From assembly GCA_022457155.1 (NCBI GenBank), contig JAJGOT010000436.1:312001-376000 (forward strand): a DNA stretch of 64,000 nt, read 5' to 3'. Origin of the DNA: Cladopsammia gracilis. Its lineage: Eukaryota > Cnidaria > Anthozoa > Scleractinia > Dendrophylliidae. The position numbers and the translations under genes are program-made. The notes under the pieces are model-generated. The model saw only the letters and a program-made list of their open reading frames with translations, made no database searches and was not told the DNA's origin. Of this stretch, positions 62,779-64,000 are shown piece by piece (position 1 is the first letter of the stretch; each line of letters begins with the position of its first letter).

Positions 62779-63730
62779 ATGAGTTTATTGAAATGGCAAG
62801 AAATTGCCAAAAGCAAATCTGTTTTGGGTAAAAAAATCAACTTTGTTCATGATATCACCCAGAAAAAGTTGGGTGAAGAAACAAGTCAAATCGGACTTGA
62901 AAAAATGTTCAAGCCAGTCACATCGAAATTAGATGACGTTATTGCGTCGAATTTGAGGCCGCTGAGGTTGCTGCCAAAACCCCGGAAAAAGAAAGTTGGA
63001 GAGATAGGTTATGCGATAGAAGAAGACCCATTTGAAGATATGGATGTGGACGGTCTTTTTGCTGATGAGATTATTCCGCAAGCAGAGAAGCAAATTGTCG
63101 ACCCCCCAACATATCAAGAAATAACGCAAGGGTTTGGGGAAGATCCGCTTGAATATGAAGAAGAGGATGAACCACCTGAATATGAAGAGATCGTTGAAGG
63201 AAAAGCTAATCAGATTCTAGCTGACTTGCATCTCTTCAATTATAATACAGTGGATACAACCCTTAATTCCCCAGAATTGTCAACAACCCAGAAAAAAATA
63301 TCTTGAAGAGGTTTTAGCTGAATCAAACTATAGAAGAAATCAATTGAAAGGGTTTAAAGCTTCTGCCACCAAAAAATTCAAGAGAGGGGAAATGACTGCA
63401 AAACAAAAGCAGGAAGAGCATCAATGAATAGATTATGCATTTAAAACAGTAAATGAATTTATCAAGCATTATAAACAGAAAGCAACAACATTGACAGGTT
63501 CGGGGGCCAAACGGGGTGGAGCGAAGCGACCGGCCACCATCCGTTTTTTCTCCAACCCCGCAGATCTTCTCCAGAAACTTACAGTCATCGTTGGCTCCAT
63601 CCTTACTGGGAACACAAACGTTGACCTCAGAAACACTGGAATTGGCATTCTCGATCTTCTCCTGAAAGAGGGATTCATCAACAGATCCCAACATGAGAAG
63701 CTCTTCAAAAACAACTATTTCAAACCATAA
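62779..63730 (+). pseudogene. PPxY-motif structural protein candidate (broken)
   Basis: Starts MSLLKWQEIAKSKSVLG (ATG 62779, preceded by AAA). It has a basic KPRKKK (67-72) and a strongly acidic region with two PPxY motifs, DPPTYQE (109-112) and EPPEYEE (132-135), in the style of late domains that recruit NEDD4-type ubiquitin ligases. The first frame stops at 63306 after an A7 run. In the next frame it continues KKYLEEVLAESN, is broken by TGA at 63425-63427, and ends with KRGGAKRP and GILDLLLKEGFINRSQHEKL, stopping at 63730. About 315 residues if whole. The PPxY and basic tail suggest a minor capsid, core or membrane-lysis role; the family is not recognised. Confidence 0.5.
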
Positions 63731-63732
63731 AA

Positions 63733-64000
63733 TGGAACGAGAAATTGTCCAGCATCCTTTTTCGTCAAGACAGGCGGAAACAAACCAAAAAATTTCACAA
63801 CAAAATTCAATCGGCCCATTTCTTTGGATCCAAATTCCCAATATTTTGTTGGGCTTAACAGAGTTATCAACATGAGTTTTACGTGGTATAACATCAATGC
63901 TGGTCGCAAGAATCAACTGATCGGTTCAGCTCTGACGGTGGGAAAACATTTTCCGATATCACCTTCCCAGCTGGAGTTTGGGAATATGGGGGGATAAATA
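63733..64000 (+). pseudogene. Virion-type protein, 5' part (runs off window, frameshifted)
   Basis: ATG 63733 (MEREIVQHPF) opens the gene, but after about ten codons the plausible frame is the next one: FVKTGGNKPKNFTTKFN, LDPNSQYFVGLNRVINMSF, TWYNINAGRKNQ. Another frame change near 63914 precedes GGKTFSDITFPAGVW. The pattern of N-terminal beta-strands with an NFTTKF...L(D)PNSQYFVGL motif and a later WYNI...FPxGxW segment resembles structural proteins I recall from cnidarian virus-like elements. No major-capsid jelly-roll can be claimed from this fragment. Confidence 0.45.

Overview
The window looks like a mobile-element-rich stretch of an animal genome, most likely an anthozoan cnidarian (coral or sea anemone). 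This is an inference. It rests on intron-split host-type exons and a mixture of BEL/Pao, DIRS, Penelope-like, L1/Tx1-type, MITE and tRNA-SINE sequences, with no bacterial operons. No rRNA, CRISPR or functional tRNA gene was seen.

Layout. 1.1-3.6 kb: decayed Penelope-like element (PLE-1) with a degenerate hammerhead-like motif. 5.8-6.2 kb: exon of a Roc/Ras-type P-loop protein. 6.5-12.5 kb: complete, probably young BEL/Pao retrotransposon with 187-bp LTRs differing at one base, a 5-bp target duplication, a tRNA-Tyr primer site and one 1784-aa gag-pol frame. 12.8-30.8 kb: a second Penelope-like element (PLE-3) split by a 17,022-bp DNA transposon (13118-30139). That transposon has 170-bp terminal inverted repeats and a 7-bp target duplication (CTCTTTG). 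Each inverted repeat carries the same ATG-containing first exon and splice donor, and phase-compatible spliced genes run inward from both ends. Its interior also holds about 5 kb of 103-bp satellite with a 14-monomer (1441-bp) higher-order repeat.

31.0-41.2 kb: DIRS-type tyrosine-recombinase retrotransposon with inverted ends, an internal complementary region, and gag and pol in one frame separated by a UGA. Its gag is split by a full-length L1/Tx1-like LINE (35324-40612; 13-bp target duplication). 42.8-44.1 kb: tandem TPR gene built of nearly identical 120-bp units. 45.1-48.3 kb: head-to-head Penelope-like pair (PLE-2). 48.3-49.5 kb: tandem insertion and a MITE.

49.5-50.6 kb and 58.2-64.0 kb: genes of an endogenised DNA virus or virus-like element. 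They comprise a VLTF3-like late transcription factor, an acidic coiled-coil protein, a triple NUMOD1/IENR1-like DNA-binding protein, a membrane-segment protein, a collagen-plus-phage-fibre-like protein, an FtsK/HerA (A32-type) packaging ATPase, a PPxY-bearing structural candidate, and the start of another structural candidate that runs off the window. The two blocks share a GGAGCGAAGCGA motif not noticed elsewhere in the window. Nearly every gene of the right-hand block carries a stop and/or frameshift, so it is a relic, while the VLTF3-like frame is open. The 50.6-58 kb gap holds small inverted-repeat elements, two 20-bp palindromes (one a consensus NRF-1 site) and little recognisable coding sequence.

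All family assignments were made by eye from motifs, without database searches.
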